This document shows positions 18,103-28,349 of a stretch of DNA of 64,000 nucleotides, one piece after another. The stretch is from Mongoliitalea lutea (GTDB taxonomy: Bacteria; Bacteroidota; Bacteroidia; Cytophagales; Cyclobacteriaceae): positions 332,484 through 396,483 of the forward strand of contig NZ_BMYF01000001.1 of the NCBI RefSeq assembly GCF_014652135.1, given 5' to 3'. How positions within the stretch are numbered: position 1 is the stretch's first letter; every line of letters begins with the position of its first letter. The position numbers and the translations under genes are program-made. The notes beneath the pieces are model-generated. The model ran no database searches and was not told the origin of the DNA. It saw nothing but the letters and a program-made list of their open reading frames with translations.

Positions 18103-18834
18103 GGGAATTCACCTTGCGTATATGGACGGAGAAAAAAATGTCGAATGATAAATGTCCAATTCCGTATGATGAGTTTGTAAATACTTGAAATTCAGTCAAA
18201 TCCATAGAAAACAAAAAACCTTCGAAGCCTGCAAGACCTCAAAGGCTCTTTTTCCTTACTTTCTGTGAATTCAGCGCTTTCTGCGAGCTCCCCTCTTTCG
18301 TGTAATTCGTGTCATTAGTGGACAACCCTCATTTCAGTGGCAAAAACCTTCGAAGCCTGCAAGACCTCAAAGGCTCTTTTTACTTCCTTTCTGCGGATTC
18401 AGCGCCTTCTGAGAGCCCAAATTTGCGTCAGCAAACCATCTGTGTTAATCTGTGAAAATCACTTTTTTATCTGTGTCCAAAAAAAATACTATCCTTATCA
18501 AGACCTCAGCGCTACGCGCCTCTGACCCCATCATCCACCGTTTTTCTATGAAGATAACAGGGCTACGCCCCTGAAATCTGTTTTTATCACTTTTTTTATG
18601 CCATGCTCTTTTAGATTTTAGAGGGTAGCATTTAGATTTGGAAGAAGGGGAATTCACCTTGCATGTATGGACGGAGAAAAAAATGTCGAATGATAAATGT
18701 CCAACTTCGAATGATGAGATTGTAAATCTTTGAAACTCCGTCAAATCTGTGGACAACAAAAAACCTTCGAAGCCTGCAAGACCTCAAAGGCTCTTTTTAC
18801 TTCCTTTCTGCGGATTCAGCGCTTTCTGCGAGCC
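18103..18834 (+). repeat. imperfect direct repeats (two full copies, one partial) in a gene-free stretch
   Basis: Copy A (18103-18288) and copy C (18648-18834) are ~185 bases each, both starting GGGAATTCACCTTGC and carrying TATGGACGGAGAAAAAAATG and TTCGAAGCCTGCAAGACCTC. Partial copy B (18343-18416) holds only the second half. Between them lie word-like phrases (ATCTGTGTTAATCTGTGAAAA, GTGTAATTCGTGTCATTAGTG). The whole 18086-18836 interval has no credible gene. Copy C ends just before the stop codon of the minus-strand gene at 18837. It looks like a dispersed non-coding repeat family. Confidence 0.75.
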
Positions 18835-18836
18835 AC

Positions 18837-19277
18837 TTAGATGCTGTGTTTATCGAAGAATTCCCGTACATAAGCCAATAATTGGTTATCAGTCAATTTA
18901 TCTGAGTTTTCTACGGCAAACCACTTTTTATCAAACGCCTTATTATCTTTCAATCGGTTTCTCAATTGCTCTTTTGCTGTACCCGGCCCAAAAAGTAACA
19001 CATCCTCATAGGATTGGATTTTTCCTTCCAGAATTTTAAAATACTCTTTCAATTCATTTTGGGTGATGTTATGTTTTTTGTGTTCATTATTAGAAGCATG
19101 CTCTGGATTTGGCGTGTACCAAGTGGTATCATTTCCTTCCCCTTCAACTCTCTTCATACTTTCATGTGGTGAATCAAGCTTTTCTATCAGCGTTGCTTTC
19201 CCATCAGCATACCCGACGAAATAGGCAAAAGAGTGATCTAACCAAATACCAACTTTCTTAAATTTTGTGGATTCCAT
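18837..19277 (-). CDS. eRF1-like / host-attachment-family small protein
   Basis: Start at MESTKFKKVG (19277); 146 residues. The N-terminus KVGIWLDHSFAYFVGY with TLIEKLDSPHES, and the later YEDVLLFGPGTAKEQLRNRL segment, resemble bacterial proteins with an archaeal-eRF1-domain fold (called translational machinery or host attachment proteins). In that family the second part parallels the eRF1/Pelota middle domain. Function here is unknown. Expected to be cytoplasmic. The end of the gene abuts a repeat copy. Confidence 0.55.
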   Translation of the reverse strand: MESTKFKKVGIWLDHSFAYFVGYADGKATLIEKLDSPHESMKRVEGEGNDTTWYTPNPEHASNNEHKKHNITQNELKEYFKILEGKIQSYEDVLLFGPGTAKEQLRNRLKDNKAFDKKWFAVENSDKLTDNQLLAYVREFFDKHSI

Positions 19278-19354
19278 AGTCATTTTTGGGTTTTGTTTAT
19301 GTCACCAAGTTAGAACTTATTCTCGATTCTCAAAATCCTTGGATAGCTTTTGAG

Positions 19355-19362
19355 TATATTTG
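19355..19362 (+). promoter_or_regulatory. possible -7 box (TATATTTG) of rluF
   Basis: Matches the Bacteroidota TAnnTTTG element 28 bases before the rluF ATG. No well-spaced -33 TTTG is seen, so this is weak. Confidence 0.35.
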
Positions 19363-19390
19363 CAGGAATTTACCATGGGGTGATTGATAC

Positions 19391-20122
19391 ATGACTGAAT
19401 CCAACGCTACACGCATCAATAAGTATTTGAGTGAAATAGGCTTTTGTTCCAGAAGGGCCGCTGACAAACTCATCGAAGAAGGTCGACTGACAATCAACGG
19501 GAAAAAACCAGAGATGGGCACCAAATTAATGCCAGGTGATGTGGTCAAAGTTGATGGAAAGCCTGTGGGGCAACCAAAATCCAAACATGTGTACATAGCT
19601 TTCAACAAACCTGTTGGAATTGTATGCACCACAGACACCAAATCTGAAAAAGACAATATCATCGATTATATCAAGCATAACGAACGAATATTTCCTATAG
19701 GCAGGCTAGACAAACCTAGCGAAGGATTAATCCTACTGACTAGCGATGGTGATATTGTCAACAAGATTTTGCGGGCTAAAAACAACCATGAAAAAGAATA
19801 CATCGTCACCGTCAATAGACCCATCAATAAGGATTTTATTGACCGCATGAGTAAAGGCATCCCAATTTTGGGAACAGTGACCAATCCTTGTGAAGTCAAA
19901 CAACTGTCTAAATTTAAATTTTCCATTATCCTGACCCAAGGACTGAACCGTCAGATTCGCAGAATGTGTGAGTACCTGGATTATGAAGTAACACAACTTA
20001 GAAGAATCAGAATCATGCATATACATCTAGACCTGCCTGTAGGAAAATGGAGAGACCTGACTCCGAAGGAGATGGCATTACTTGAAGAGTCCATTGCCGA
20101 TTCCTCCAAAACATTTGAATAA
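19391..20122 (+). CDS. rluF: 23S rRNA pseudouridine synthase, RluF type
   Basis: A 243-residue protein with an N-terminal S4 RNA-binding domain (residues ~6-55, RINKYLSEIGFCSRRAADKL) and a RsuA/RluB/RluF-type synthase domain. The catalytic Asp is D107 in FPIGRLDKPSEG. The ILTQGLNRQIRRMCEYLDYE ... LRRIRIMHIHL segment is diagnostic of RluF (U2604) rather than RluB or RluE. Acts on ribosomal RNA in the cytoplasm. The downstream unknown gene follows after 26 bases and may be co-transcribed. Confidence 0.85.
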   Translation: MTESNATRINKYLSEIGFCSRRAADKLIEEGRLTINGKKPEMGTKLMPGDVVKVDGKPVGQPKSKHVYIAFNKPVGIVCTTDTKSEKDNIIDYIKHNERIFPIGRLDKPSEGLILLTSDGDIVNKILRAKNNHEKEYIVTVNRPINKDFIDRMSKGIPILGTVTNPCEVKQLSKFKFSIILTQGLNRQIRRMCEYLDYEVTQLRRIRIMHIHLDLPVGKWRDLTPKEMALLEESIADSSKTFE

Positions 20123-20148
20123 TTTATCCTATCGAAATACTTGCATCC

Positions 20149-20910
20149 ATGCAACTCAAAACAGAACACCTAAGCAAATTGGAAATTGAATACGATTCTG
20201 GATTCATTCCTCCACCATTTGCGCACATATTTAAAATCAAACTTGGCTTTGCTAAAAACACACTAAATACCCAATTGTATTTGGAGTATACACACCGGGA
20301 AGAAATCACCGAGGAAGAAATCTTGGATGAAGGCTTTACCTTGGATGATGATTACACCTTTCAGGGAGAGATTCCGAAGATTTGGGAAGAAACTATCAAA
20401 GGCTTGTTCGGCAAGAGCAAATGGTCAAATACCAAATTAAATGAGGAAGATGGAGGTATCAAACTCCTTGCGAAAGATGCAGATCATAAAGTATCCCGAG
20501 CTGTGCCAGCCAATCAGCAAGATTGGATGATTTTATCCCAAGATATCATTCAGGCGATCTATGAAATCAACAAAAAAGAGGCTCCTTTGAAAATCAATTT
20601 TCTGGAGATTGGTGCTTCCGAAAGTAAACACCTGCAGTTACAGATGAAGTTTGCCACCCGAATTGTGGAGGTAATTGTGAATGGTAAGCCAAAAACAGCC
20701 GATTGGGAAGATACAAAAAAACTACTCTCCTATGTATTTATGCCTGATTATGATTATGGTATTGCCAAGGAGCAAAAACCCAACAAACCAGGCAGCTACA
20801 TTGAGTGTGGGGATGGATATTGGCACGATGTCAATAAAGGGTTGATCAATATTGATTCAAGCTTTGATGCTATCAAGCATATCAAAGAAGGCTTTCAAAA
20901 GTTATTGTAA
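20149..20910 (+). CDS. protein of unknown function
   Basis: A 253-residue soluble acidic protein with no signal peptide, membrane segment or motif I recognise. It begins with beta-strand-like sequence (KLEIEYDSGFIPPPFAHIF), has an acidic stretch (REEITEEEILDEGFTLDDDY), and a C-terminal part with YIECGDGYWHDVNKG. It looks like a conserved Bacteroidota protein rather than a random frame. It is 26 bases after rluF in the same direction and ends in a strong terminator. Confidence 0.7.
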   Translation: MQLKTEHLSKLEIEYDSGFIPPPFAHIFKIKLGFAKNTLNTQLYLEYTHREEITEEEILDEGFTLDDDYTFQGEIPKIWEETIKGLFGKSKWSNTKLNEEDGGIKLLAKDADHKVSRAVPANQQDWMILSQDIIQAIYEINKKEAPLKINFLEIGASESKHLQLQMKFATRIVEVIVNGKPKTADWEDTKKLLSYVFMPDYDYGIAKEQKPNKPGSYIECGDGYWHDVNKGLINIDSSFDAIKHIKEGFQKLL

Positions 20911-20950
20911 AAAAAAGAGGCTATCCCCATTTAGGAGACAGCCTCTTTCT
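20911..20950. terminator. bidirectional terminator between the unknown gene and leuS
   Basis: A-run, then GAGGCT (20917-20922) pairing with AGCCTC (20940-20945), with further pairing inside (TCcCC with GGaGA), then a T-rich tail. Lies between convergent genes ending at 20910 and 20968. Confidence 0.85.
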
Positions 20951-20967
20951 CTTTAGGCATAATTCAG

Positions 20968-23742
20968 TTAGATCACAATATTGATAATCTTACCCGGTAC
21001 TACAATCACTTTTTTAGGAGCTTTTCCTTCCAACCATTTTTGAACCGTACCATCAGCCATAGCAGCTGATTCGATCTCTTCTTTGCTTAGAGACAATGGT
21101 AATGGTAATTTACTTCTGACCTTTCCATTGATAGACACCGGATATTCATGCGCATTTTCCACCAAATATTCTTCCTTGAATTCTGGAAAGCTTGCATAGA
21201 TAATAGAATCTTTGTTTCCTAACAAAGCCCATAACTCCTCAGCAATGTGAGGTGCGTATGGTGATACCAACACAGCTAATGGCTCCAAGATCGCCCGCTT
21301 ATTGCATTTGGCAGCTGTCAACTCATTGACGCAGATCATGAAAGAAGCCACAGATGTATTGAAGGAATAATTCTCAAGATCTTCCTGTGTCTTTTTGATG
21401 GTCTTATGCAAGGTCTTCAACTCCTCTTTGGTAGGTTCAGCATCAGACACTTCAAAGTTACCGGCTGCATTGTGGTATAGCTTCCAGAGTTTCTTCAAAA
21501 ACTTCGAAACCCCATCGATGCCATTGGTATTCCAAGGTTTAAACTGCTCCAATGGACCCAAGAACATTTCATACAAGCGGAGGGTATCTGCACCATAGCG
21601 TTCGATAATATCATCCGGATTTACCACATTGTATTTGGATTTGGACATCTTTTCTACCTCCGCACCGCATACATATTTACCATCCTCCAAGATAAACTCT
21701 GAATCGGCCAAATCAGGCCTCCATGCTTTGAACTTATCGAGATTCAACACATCGTTATGCACGATATTCACATCCACGTGCATAGGAATAGTATCATATT
21801 GCTCTCTCAAGCCATGACTCACAAAGGTATTGGTTCCTTTCAATCGATAGACAAAATTGGATCTTCCTTGAATCATCCCTTGGTTGATCATCTTCTGGAA
21901 AGGCTCCTCAATGGATACATAGCCCCTATCAAACAAAAACTTGGTCCAAAATCGGGAATATAATAAGTGACCCGTAGCATGCTCCGCTCCACCAATATAC
22001 AAATCCACAGATCCCCAATACTGTTCAGCTACGGGATCAACAAATTGCTCGGTGTTTTGTGGATCCATGTAGCGGAAGAAATACCAACTCGATCCAGCCC
22101 AACCCGGCATTGTACTTTTCTCCAGTGGAAACTCTCCATCAGCAGTTTTGTAAACCCAGTCTTTGGCACGTCCCAACGGTGGTTCACCATCTTCTGTAGG
22201 CAAATATTTATCCACCTCAGGCAAGACCAAAGGCAAATCCTTTTCATCAATCAAGTATGGCAACCCATCTTTGAAGTACACTGGTAAAGGCTCTCCCCAA
22301 TATCGCTGACGGGTAAAGATGGCATCACGCATGCGGTATTGGATTTTACCTTTTCCGATCTGCTTTTCTTCCAAGAATGCGATGGCTTTATCCATAGCAG
22401 CTTTCATTTCTAACCCAGAAAGGAAATCAGAATTGCAGATAGTCCCTCCCTTGCCAGGGAATGAACCATTTTCCATACTGCCTTCGATCACCTGTCGGAT
22501 TTCCAAACCGAAATGCTTGGCAAAATTATAATCCCGCTCATCGTGGGCAGGTACAGCCATCACTGCACCTGTACCGTATCCAGCCAATACATAATCTGCA
22601 ATCCAGATCTGAATCTCTTCACCATTGAATGGATTGATCGCATACGAACCGGTAAAAGCTCCCGAAATGGTCTTAACATCTGACATTCGGTCGCGTTCTG
22701 ACCTGTTTTTGGCCACCTCTACATAGGCTTCTGCAGTGGCTCGCTGATCATCCGTGATCAACTCTTGCACATATTCATGTTCAGGAGCTAAAGCCAAATA
22801 GGTCACACCATAGATCGTGTCTATTCTCGTGGTAAAAACCTTGATCAATTTATCCTGACCTTTGACTTGGAAAACCATCTCCGCACCTATGGATTTACCA
22901 ATCCAGTTGCGCTGCATTTCTTTGATCGGCTCTGTCCACTGCAAGGTATCCAGGCCTTGAAGCAAGCGCTCTGCATAAGCAGTAATCCGCATACTCCATT
23001 GCATCATTTTCTTGCGCTCTACGGGATGTCCTCCACGCTCGGAGAAACCATCTTTCACCTCATCATTGGAAAGCACTGTTCCAAGAGCAGCACACCAGTT
23101 GACCGTAGTCTCTGCCAAAAAAGTCAGTCTGTATTTTAACAATAATTCTTGTTGCTGAACTTCTGTAAACGTCTTCCATTCAGCAGCAGAAAATTGTGGG
23201 GTATCGTCGTCACATACTGCGTCGATTCTAGCATTTCCTTGAGTTTCAAAGTGGGCAATCAAACTGTCAATAGACTGAGCTTTATCGGCTTTTTTATCGT
23301 AGTAGCTATTGAACAATTGCATAAAAATCCACTGAGTCCATTTGTAATAAGACGGATCAGAGGTTCTGACTTCCTTGGCCCAATCATAAGCAAAGCCAAT
23401 ATTTTTCAGCTGCTCTTCGTAACGTTGGATGTTTTGCGCTGTAGTGATGGCAGGGTGTTGTCCTGTTTGAATAGCATATTGCTCCGCAGGCAAACCGAAT
23501 GAATCGTAGCCCATAGGATGCAGGACATTGAATCCCTGTAAGCGCTTGAAGCGTGCGATGATATCTGAGGCAATATACCCCAGTGGATGCCCCACATGAA
23601 GTCCCGCCCCAGATGGATACGGAAACATGTCCAAGGTATAAAATTTTGGTTTGTCAGGATTTACTTGGGCATTGAATACTTGGTTTTTTTCCCAATATGC
23701 CTGCCATTTTTGTTCGATTTCCTGATGATTGTACTCTGCCAT
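20968..23742 (-). CDS. leuS: leucyl-tRNA synthetase
   Basis: A 924-residue class I synthetase charging tRNA-Leu. HIGH motif as HVGH at 49-52 ([16 protein letters not shown]), KMSKS in [15 protein letters not shown], an editing (CP1) domain with [17 protein letters not shown], and a C-terminal anticodon-binding and tail region. Length is near the bacterial norm (~860-880) with modest insertions. Start is the only plausible ATG. A TATTTTTG box lies 38-45 bases upstream. Monocistronic. Confidence 0.98.
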   Translation of the reverse strand: MAEYNHQEIEQKWQAYWEKNQVFNAQVNPDKPKFYTLDMFPYPSGAGLHVGHPLGYIASDIIARFKRLQGFNVLHPMGYDSFGLPAEQYAIQTGQHPAITTAQNIQRYEEQLKNIGFAYDWAKEVRTSDPSYYKWTQWIFMQLFNSYYDKKADKAQSIDSLIAHFETQGNARIDAVCDDDTPQFSAAEWKTFTEVQQQELLLKYRLTFLAETTVNWCAALGTVLSNDEVKDGFSERGGHPVERKKMMQWSMRITAYAERLLQGLDTLQWTEPIKEMQRNWIGKSIGAEMVFQVKGQDKLIKVFTTRIDTIYGVTYLALAPEHEYVQELITDDQRATAEAYVEVAKNRSERDRMSDVKTISGAFTGSYAINPFNGEEIQIWIADYVLAGYGTGAVMAVPAHDERDYNFAKHFGLEIRQVIEGSMENGSFPGKGGTICNSDFLSGLEMKAAMDKAIAFLEEKQIGKGKIQYRMRDAIFTRQRYWGEPLPVYFKDGLPYLIDEKDLPLVLPEVDKYLPTEDGEPPLGRAKDWVYKTADGEFPLEKSTMPGWAGSSWYFFRYMDPQNTEQFVDPVAEQYWGSVDLYIGGAEHATGHLLYSRFWTKFLFDRGYVSIEEPFQKMINQGMIQGRSNFVYRLKGTNTFVSHGLREQYDTIPMHVDVNIVHNDVLNLDKFKAWRPDLADSEFILEDGKYVCGAEVEKMSKSKYNVVNPDDIIERYGADTLRLYEMFLGPLEQFKPWNTNGIDGVSKFLKKLWKLYHNAAGNFEVSDAEPTKEELKTLHKTIKKTQEDLENYSFNTSVASFMICVNELTAAKCNKRAILEPLAVLVSPYAPHIAEELWALLGNKDSIIYASFPEFKEEYLVENAHEYPVSINGKVRSKLPLPLSLSKEEIESAAMADGTVQKWLEGKAPKKVIVVPGKIINIVI

Positions 23743-23779
23743 GAGTGGATAAGTATAGAAAGTGTCAACTAATTGGCTG

Positions 23780-23787
23780 CAAAAATA
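23780..23787 (-). promoter_or_regulatory. possible -7 box (TATTTTTG) of leuS
   Basis: TAnnTTTG on the minus strand, 38 bases before the leuS ATG. Position is good; no clear -33 partner. Confidence 0.35.
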
Positions 23788-23994
23788 GGATTATATCTTA
23801 CAGTAGACGAAGAAAAATGGGAAAATGTAGCTTATGAAGCTGAGTAATCGATTAATAGGATTCTGCTAAATAAACACCTCTTTACTTATTACTATATGAA
23901 TAATTAACTACTTCAATTTTTATTTAATGCTCAACCTACCTTACTATCACAATTTTTAGTAATATAGATGTCTTTATTTTAAACGGATGTATAC

Positions 23995-24540
23995 ATGATC
24001 GACTCTAGTATTATTGAAGGGTTTCGTTCGGATAATGAAATGTTTTTTAAAAACTTCTATAAAACTTACAGGCAGGAATTTGTAAAATTTTTAACAAAAA
24101 AAGGGATAAGTACTGCAGACGCTATTGAAATATTTCACGAGTCGATTTTAGTTATGCGTAAAAAAGCTTTTAATTACGAATTACAAGAGATTCAAGTAAG
24201 TTTTAAAACATATTTTTTTGCGATTGGGAAAAATAAAGCTTACGATTTATTGAATAGAGAAAACAAATCTATTGTCTTTATAACCGATAATCTTCCTGCA
24301 ACAAATGATGGCGCGACTGATGAGGAATGCAATGATGCATTAATTGAAAAAATCAAGAAAAACCTGCTATCGATGGGAAGTGCTTGTAAAAAACTGTTAA
24401 CATCCTTCTACTTGCAGGGACTAACGATAAAAGAATTAGTCATTACTGGTGGGTATGAAAATGAAAACACCGTAAGAGCACAAAAAAGTAGGTGTTTGAA
24501 AAAATTAAAAGAAATGATAAACAAGGATATTCATGGATAA
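23995..24540 (+). CDS. ECF-type RNA polymerase sigma factor
   Basis: A 181-residue sigma-70-family protein. Region 2 spans roughly residues 15-85 (FKNFYKTYRQEFVKFL ... AIEIFHESILVMRKK ... SFKTYFFAIGKNKAYDLL), region 4 the C-terminal ~55 residues (CKKLLTSFYLQGLTIKELV ... TVRAQKSRCLKKLKEM), a helix-turn-helix that reads the -35 element. There is no region 1 or 3, as usual for ECF factors. The next gene, overlapping by eight bases, encodes its probable membrane partner. Candidate regulon: itself and the convergent CHAT/OmpA operon. Confidence 0.85.
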   Translation: MIDSSIIEGFRSDNEMFFKNFYKTYRQEFVKFLTKKGISTADAIEIFHESILVMRKKAFNYELQEIQVSFKTYFFAIGKNKAYDLLNRENKSIVFITDNLPATNDGATDEECNDALIEKIKKNLLSMGSACKKLLTSFYLQGLTIKELVITGGYENENTVRAQKSRCLKKLKEMINKDIHG

Positions 24541-25255
24541 AGAAAACTTAATCGAAAAATATTTTGAAGGAACCTTGACCGCTGAAGAAAAACTTAGGCT
24601 TGATAAACTATTGGAATCAGACATTGAATTAAAAGAGGAGTTTAATTTACAGATCGCTATCAAACAAGTAATGATTTCAGAAGGAGAGCCTGCCCTTAAG
24701 GCTAAATTAAAAGATTTAGAAAAATCTTATCGCTCAACAAATAAACAATCGATCTCATTTTTAATCAAATGGCCTGCAGCTGCCATTCTAATTATAGCTT
24801 TTGCCTTAGTTTTCATCCGTACATTTACGCCAAAGGATGTTCATGAAGATCTTTTCTTGACCTATTTTACTCCTGCCGAGAATATACACTATCCAATCAC
24901 TAGAGGGAACGTTGATAATGAGCTGAAATTAGCTTTCTCAGCTTATGAAAGTAAAAACTTTGAACAAGCCCTTATTCTCTTTAAGCAACTTCAGGAGTCA
25001 AATGAATTCAATGAACTAAAACTATATTTAGGATCTAGTTATCTAGCCATAGGAGATACTGAGAATGCTTTAGAAGTGTTAATTATTACAAATCTGGATG
25101 ATGAATCCAGTAGATATCGAATACAATGGTATAGAGCACTTGCCTTGGTCAAATCTGGAAATGTAGAAGAGGCGAAGACCCTGTTGAATGATTTAGTAAT
25201 CAATGGTGATTTTGAGTTAAAAAAAGCTCAAAAACTATTGGAAAAACTTCCTTAA
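24533..25255 (+). CDS. membrane-anchored TPR protein, probable anti-sigma partner
   Basis: A 240-residue protein. The N-terminal ~75 residues (ENLIEKYFEGTLTAEEKLRL) resemble anti-sigma N-domains and should be cytoplasmic. One membrane helix at ~78-97 (FLIKWPAAAILIIAFALVFI) follows. The rest would be periplasmic and has TPR-like helices (ALILFKQLQESNEF, LYLGSSYLAIGDTENALEVL). Its start overlaps the sigma gene, which supports sigma/anti-sigma coupling. Its last 21 bases overlap the 3' end of the convergent CHAT gene. No zinc-binding anti-sigma motif is seen. Confidence 0.7.
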   Translation: MDKENLIEKYFEGTLTAEEKLRLDKLLESDIELKEEFNLQIAIKQVMISEGEPALKAKLKDLEKSYRSTNKQSISFLIKWPAAAILIIAFALVFIRTFTPKDVHEDLFLTYFTPAENIHYPITRGNVDNELKLAFSAYESKNFEQALILFKQLQESNEFNELKLYLGSSYLAIGDTENALEVLIITNLDDESSRYRIQWYRALALVKSGNVEEAKTLLNDLVINGDFELKKAQKLLEKLP

Positions 25256-28200
25256 TAAAAACCCTACAATCACAATACCCGGAAGTAAGAAAATCCAAAA
25301 AAAGCTTCTTTCACTCTTTTGTTGATCCTCTCCTAAAAGTACTAATCCTGCCCAAAAATAAGGATGTTTGAAAAATTCATCCTCTGTAATTTGCAAATAT
25401 CGGATTTTGGCTTGGCGAAGAGATTCTGATTTACTCATTCCATTGAGTAAATTTTCATAGAACATTTCCATGATTGTTGCTGATTGCTTATCAGGTATCT
25501 CCCATAAGCCAATTACTAGGCTAGGAACACCAGCAAAATTAAATGCTCTCCCCAGGCTCAGTAACCCCGCCCCTTCTTTGGTATTGACAACCCCTGAGCC
25601 ACATGCACTAAGTACACCGAGATCCGCATCAATGACCCAATCATAGATTTCATTTACTGTCAGGTATTCTTCCAACTCTTCTCCAAAGATCAAAGCATTA
25701 TAGCCAGGGTTATTGACATCTGCATATCCATGTGCCGCCAAATTAAATATTTTTGAATGAGATGCTTCTTCTTTGAACAGATCTTTAGTAACCAAAGGGC
25801 CTATAAAACTTTTGCCCTTTGTAAGCTGATGAATACGCTGGATCTCTTGTTCAGCAAACACCAAAGAATTATTTTCATAATATGGTGCAAATCCCTTCCA
25901 TTGTAATTGGTATGGAGATAATGACTTTTTTTCACGTCGTACCCTGTCCAATAAACTAACATCATAAACGACTTCCTTAGTAAAGAGTAAGGGCTCTTGT
26001 TGATAGGTAAACACTTCGAGTGGTACCAAAGCAAGCCATGAATCAGGCACAAAAATCAACCGTTGGAAATTTGGCAGTTTTTCTCCGATAAATTTCTCTA
26101 ATTGCGGACTTTCAAATACTTTACCATTTCTAATATCTTTTGGATTTCTAATTAGCCAACGGTCTTTGATTGATTGATCCAACTTGACTTCTCTTACATA
26201 AACTTCAGATCTATTTGCATAAAGAGCAAATATTTTATCCTCATAAATAAATGTTTCTATCCATAATTCCTCCTTACCTATTTTACTTTGAAATTCTTTC
26301 AAAGAACCTATAGGAGCAACAAAGTACGAATAGAAGTAAGCGGAGAATTGCGCTTGAAGTTGTTCTCTTATGGATAAAAGATCTCTTTCAAGTCTAATTT
26401 CCTCTTGTGTCAATTCAACCAATTGATTTTTGGTAACTTGTTTTTGACCTATCTCATGAGCATAAATCATAAACGACACTTCTGCGTAGCGTTCTGATAA
26501 TTTCTTTTCTTGATAAATCAATGAAGCTCCTGACTCTTCAGTTGAATTCTGAAAATTTCTTTTGGGAATACTGCCTATACTTTTATTCAAACTTAGTAAA
26601 TTCACTAAAACAAGTTTTATGCGATCATCAGTATCCCAATGTTGATGCTTGATTCCGAGTTGAATAGATTCACTGATCAATGCTTTTAAGTTAGGGCTTT
26701 GGAAAGCTGCATTGACAACATGGTATTGAAAATTCAAATAATCAATTAAGGCTTGTTGGACTTTTAACAAATGATTAATCACTTGATCATTTTCCATATT
26801 TTGATGGTTCATATACCTAGTTTGCAGAAATAGTCCTTTCAGATAAATATCTGAAATCAAACTATCAGCATTTAAAAAATCCTGCAACCTTTTTTCCCAA
26901 CTCTGATTCGATGCAAATTCCTTGCTTTTAATGGAAATTTCCAGACCTTTCAATCTATGTAATTGTTGCTGATATGTAGCTGCTTTAAATTTCTGTTCTA
27001 TTATTACCCCCCATGACGCCCAGTATTCTCTGGCCTGAGACCACATGGATCTTTGAATAGCTGATTCAATTAATCCCGGATATGCCTGAATAAGGAACAC
27101 CTCTCGCGATATTTCTTGAGAAATTGCAACTGCTTTCAAAAAATTGGACTCAGCCTCAATGGGTTCATTATTTTTAATTTTCAAACTTCCAATCAAATTG
27201 TAAGTCATGGCTTTCTGCCTTCTTAGATCGTAATTATACGATTTTTCAATTTTTTCGAAGATTTCCAATGCTTCATAAGCCTTGACCAAAGCAGTTGCTA
27301 GATGCATCTTATAACCATAAACTTCAGCAGTTACCAATAATGATTTTGCATATTCAAAACCTGCAGAAGGCTGAATCTGCTTAGCGACATCTAGGGATAA
27401 TAGCGCATACTTCTCAGCTTTTAGGATATCTCCCTCCCTCAAATAACATCGGGCGATTGCAGCATAATCCTCCGAAACAACACCCAACCCCGCAGTTCCT
27501 GATTGTTTGTCATATTCCAAAGCCTTTAAGTAATATGGCAAGCCCTTCAACCCATTACCAAAACGATCTTCATAAATCAACCCTATATTGTATGCATTGG
27601 CTCCTAAGGTTCCAAATGGTGGTTGTGACAAAGACCCTAAAACTTCTAGAGATGCATCATAAAATTGTGCTGATTTATCAAATTTCTCCTTAGCATCCCA
27701 AACTACACCTTGCATTGTCAAGTTATTGGCATGGTACAGCTTCAACTTATTTTTTTGCATTAGTTCTCCACCTTTTTCCAAATATAGGAGAGCAGAATCA
27801 TAGCTATTCTTATCATACATTGTTCTTCCCAACCTATCCAATACCAATGCTTCCCACTCTTTGTTGTGGTCTTTAAATCTTGACAGAATTTGAACTTTGC
27901 CTTTCAAAAACTCAACATCAGTTTTACCTGTAAATGAAACCTGATTAGTATAATCTAAGTAGTCGATTACAGCCAATTCCCAATTGTTCCTACTAAAAAT
28001 TTTTCTTACTAAATCAGATTTGTGATTGATCAAATTATCTGACCATTGATACTTCTTCTCCAAATTGCAAACTGTTAAAAACAAAAACAGTCCTGAGGTA
28101 TCCTCAGGAACTGTTGGGGCTTTAAAAACGTCCATCCAATACGAGTAATGACGTTTCAGTAGTTGATCATCAATGGACTTACTTCCTTGTCTGACCCGTT

Positions 28201-28291
28201 GATCGTATAAGACTGCCAATTCTGATGAAGAAGGTTTTCCAGTCCCTTCAAATAAAATAACCGCAAGGAGAACAAATGTCATCCATTTCAT
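25235..28291 (-). CDS. exported, membrane-anchored TPR-CHAT protein
   Basis: The ATG at 28291 (MKWMTFVLLAVILF) starts a signal peptide; 1018 residues. Residues ~100-550 are TPR-like helix pairs (SALLYLEKGGELM, AYNIGLIYEDRFGNG, ALEYDKQSGTAG). Residues ~680-985 form a CHAT (caspase HetF-associated) domain with the dyad His (AAHGYAD, ~854) and Cys (LSACGSG, ~897). The C-terminal ~20 residues are a membrane helix (FFWIFLLPGIVIVGFLL). Signal peptide plus C-terminal anchor predicts a periplasm-facing protease, unlike the cytoplasmic CHAT proteases of defence systems. Last gene of the seven-gene operon beginning at 33864. Confidence 0.85.
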   Translation of the reverse strand: MKWMTFVLLAVILFEGTGKPSSSELAVLYDQRVRQGSKSIDDQLLKRHYSYWMDVFKAPTVPEDTSGLFLFLTVCNLEKKYQWSDNLINHKSDLVRKIFSRNNWELAVIDYLDYTNQVSFTGKTDVEFLKGKVQILSRFKDHNKEWEALVLDRLGRTMYDKNSYDSALLYLEKGGELMQKNKLKLYHANNLTMQGVVWDAKEKFDKSAQFYDASLEVLGSLSQPPFGTLGANAYNIGLIYEDRFGNGLKGLPYYLKALEYDKQSGTAGLGVVSEDYAAIARCYLREGDILKAEKYALLSLDVAKQIQPSAGFEYAKSLLVTAEVYGYKMHLATALVKAYEALEIFEKIEKSYNYDLRRQKAMTYNLIGSLKIKNNEPIEAESNFLKAVAISQEISREVFLIQAYPGLIESAIQRSMWSQAREYWASWGVIIEQKFKAATYQQQLHRLKGLEISIKSKEFASNQSWEKRLQDFLNADSLISDIYLKGLFLQTRYMNHQNMENDQVINHLLKVQQALIDYLNFQYHVVNAAFQSPNLKALISESIQLGIKHQHWDTDDRIKLVLVNLLSLNKSIGSIPKRNFQNSTEESGASLIYQEKKLSERYAEVSFMIYAHEIGQKQVTKNQLVELTQEEIRLERDLLSIREQLQAQFSAYFYSYFVAPIGSLKEFQSKIGKEELWIETFIYEDKIFALYANRSEVYVREVKLDQSIKDRWLIRNPKDIRNGKVFESPQLEKFIGEKLPNFQRLIFVPDSWLALVPLEVFTYQQEPLLFTKEVVYDVSLLDRVRREKKSLSPYQLQWKGFAPYYENNSLVFAEQEIQRIHQLTKGKSFIGPLVTKDLFKEEASHSKIFNLAAHGYADVNNPGYNALIFGEELEEYLTVNEIYDWVIDADLGVLSACGSGVVNTKEGAGLLSLGRAFNFAGVPSLVIGLWEIPDKQSATIMEMFYENLLNGMSKSESLRQAKIRYLQITEDEFFKHPYFWAGLVLLGEDQQKSERSFFWIFLLPGIVIVGFLLRKFFQ

Positions 28292-28349
28292 ACACAATCA
28301 ATTTAAAAATCAACATAAAGTTTTGTAAATATACTAAAACATAAAATAC

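Noticed and set aside
18445..18759. Open frames inside the 18.1-18.8 kb repeats
   Set aside because: Their sequence follows the repeat phrases, not any protein family.
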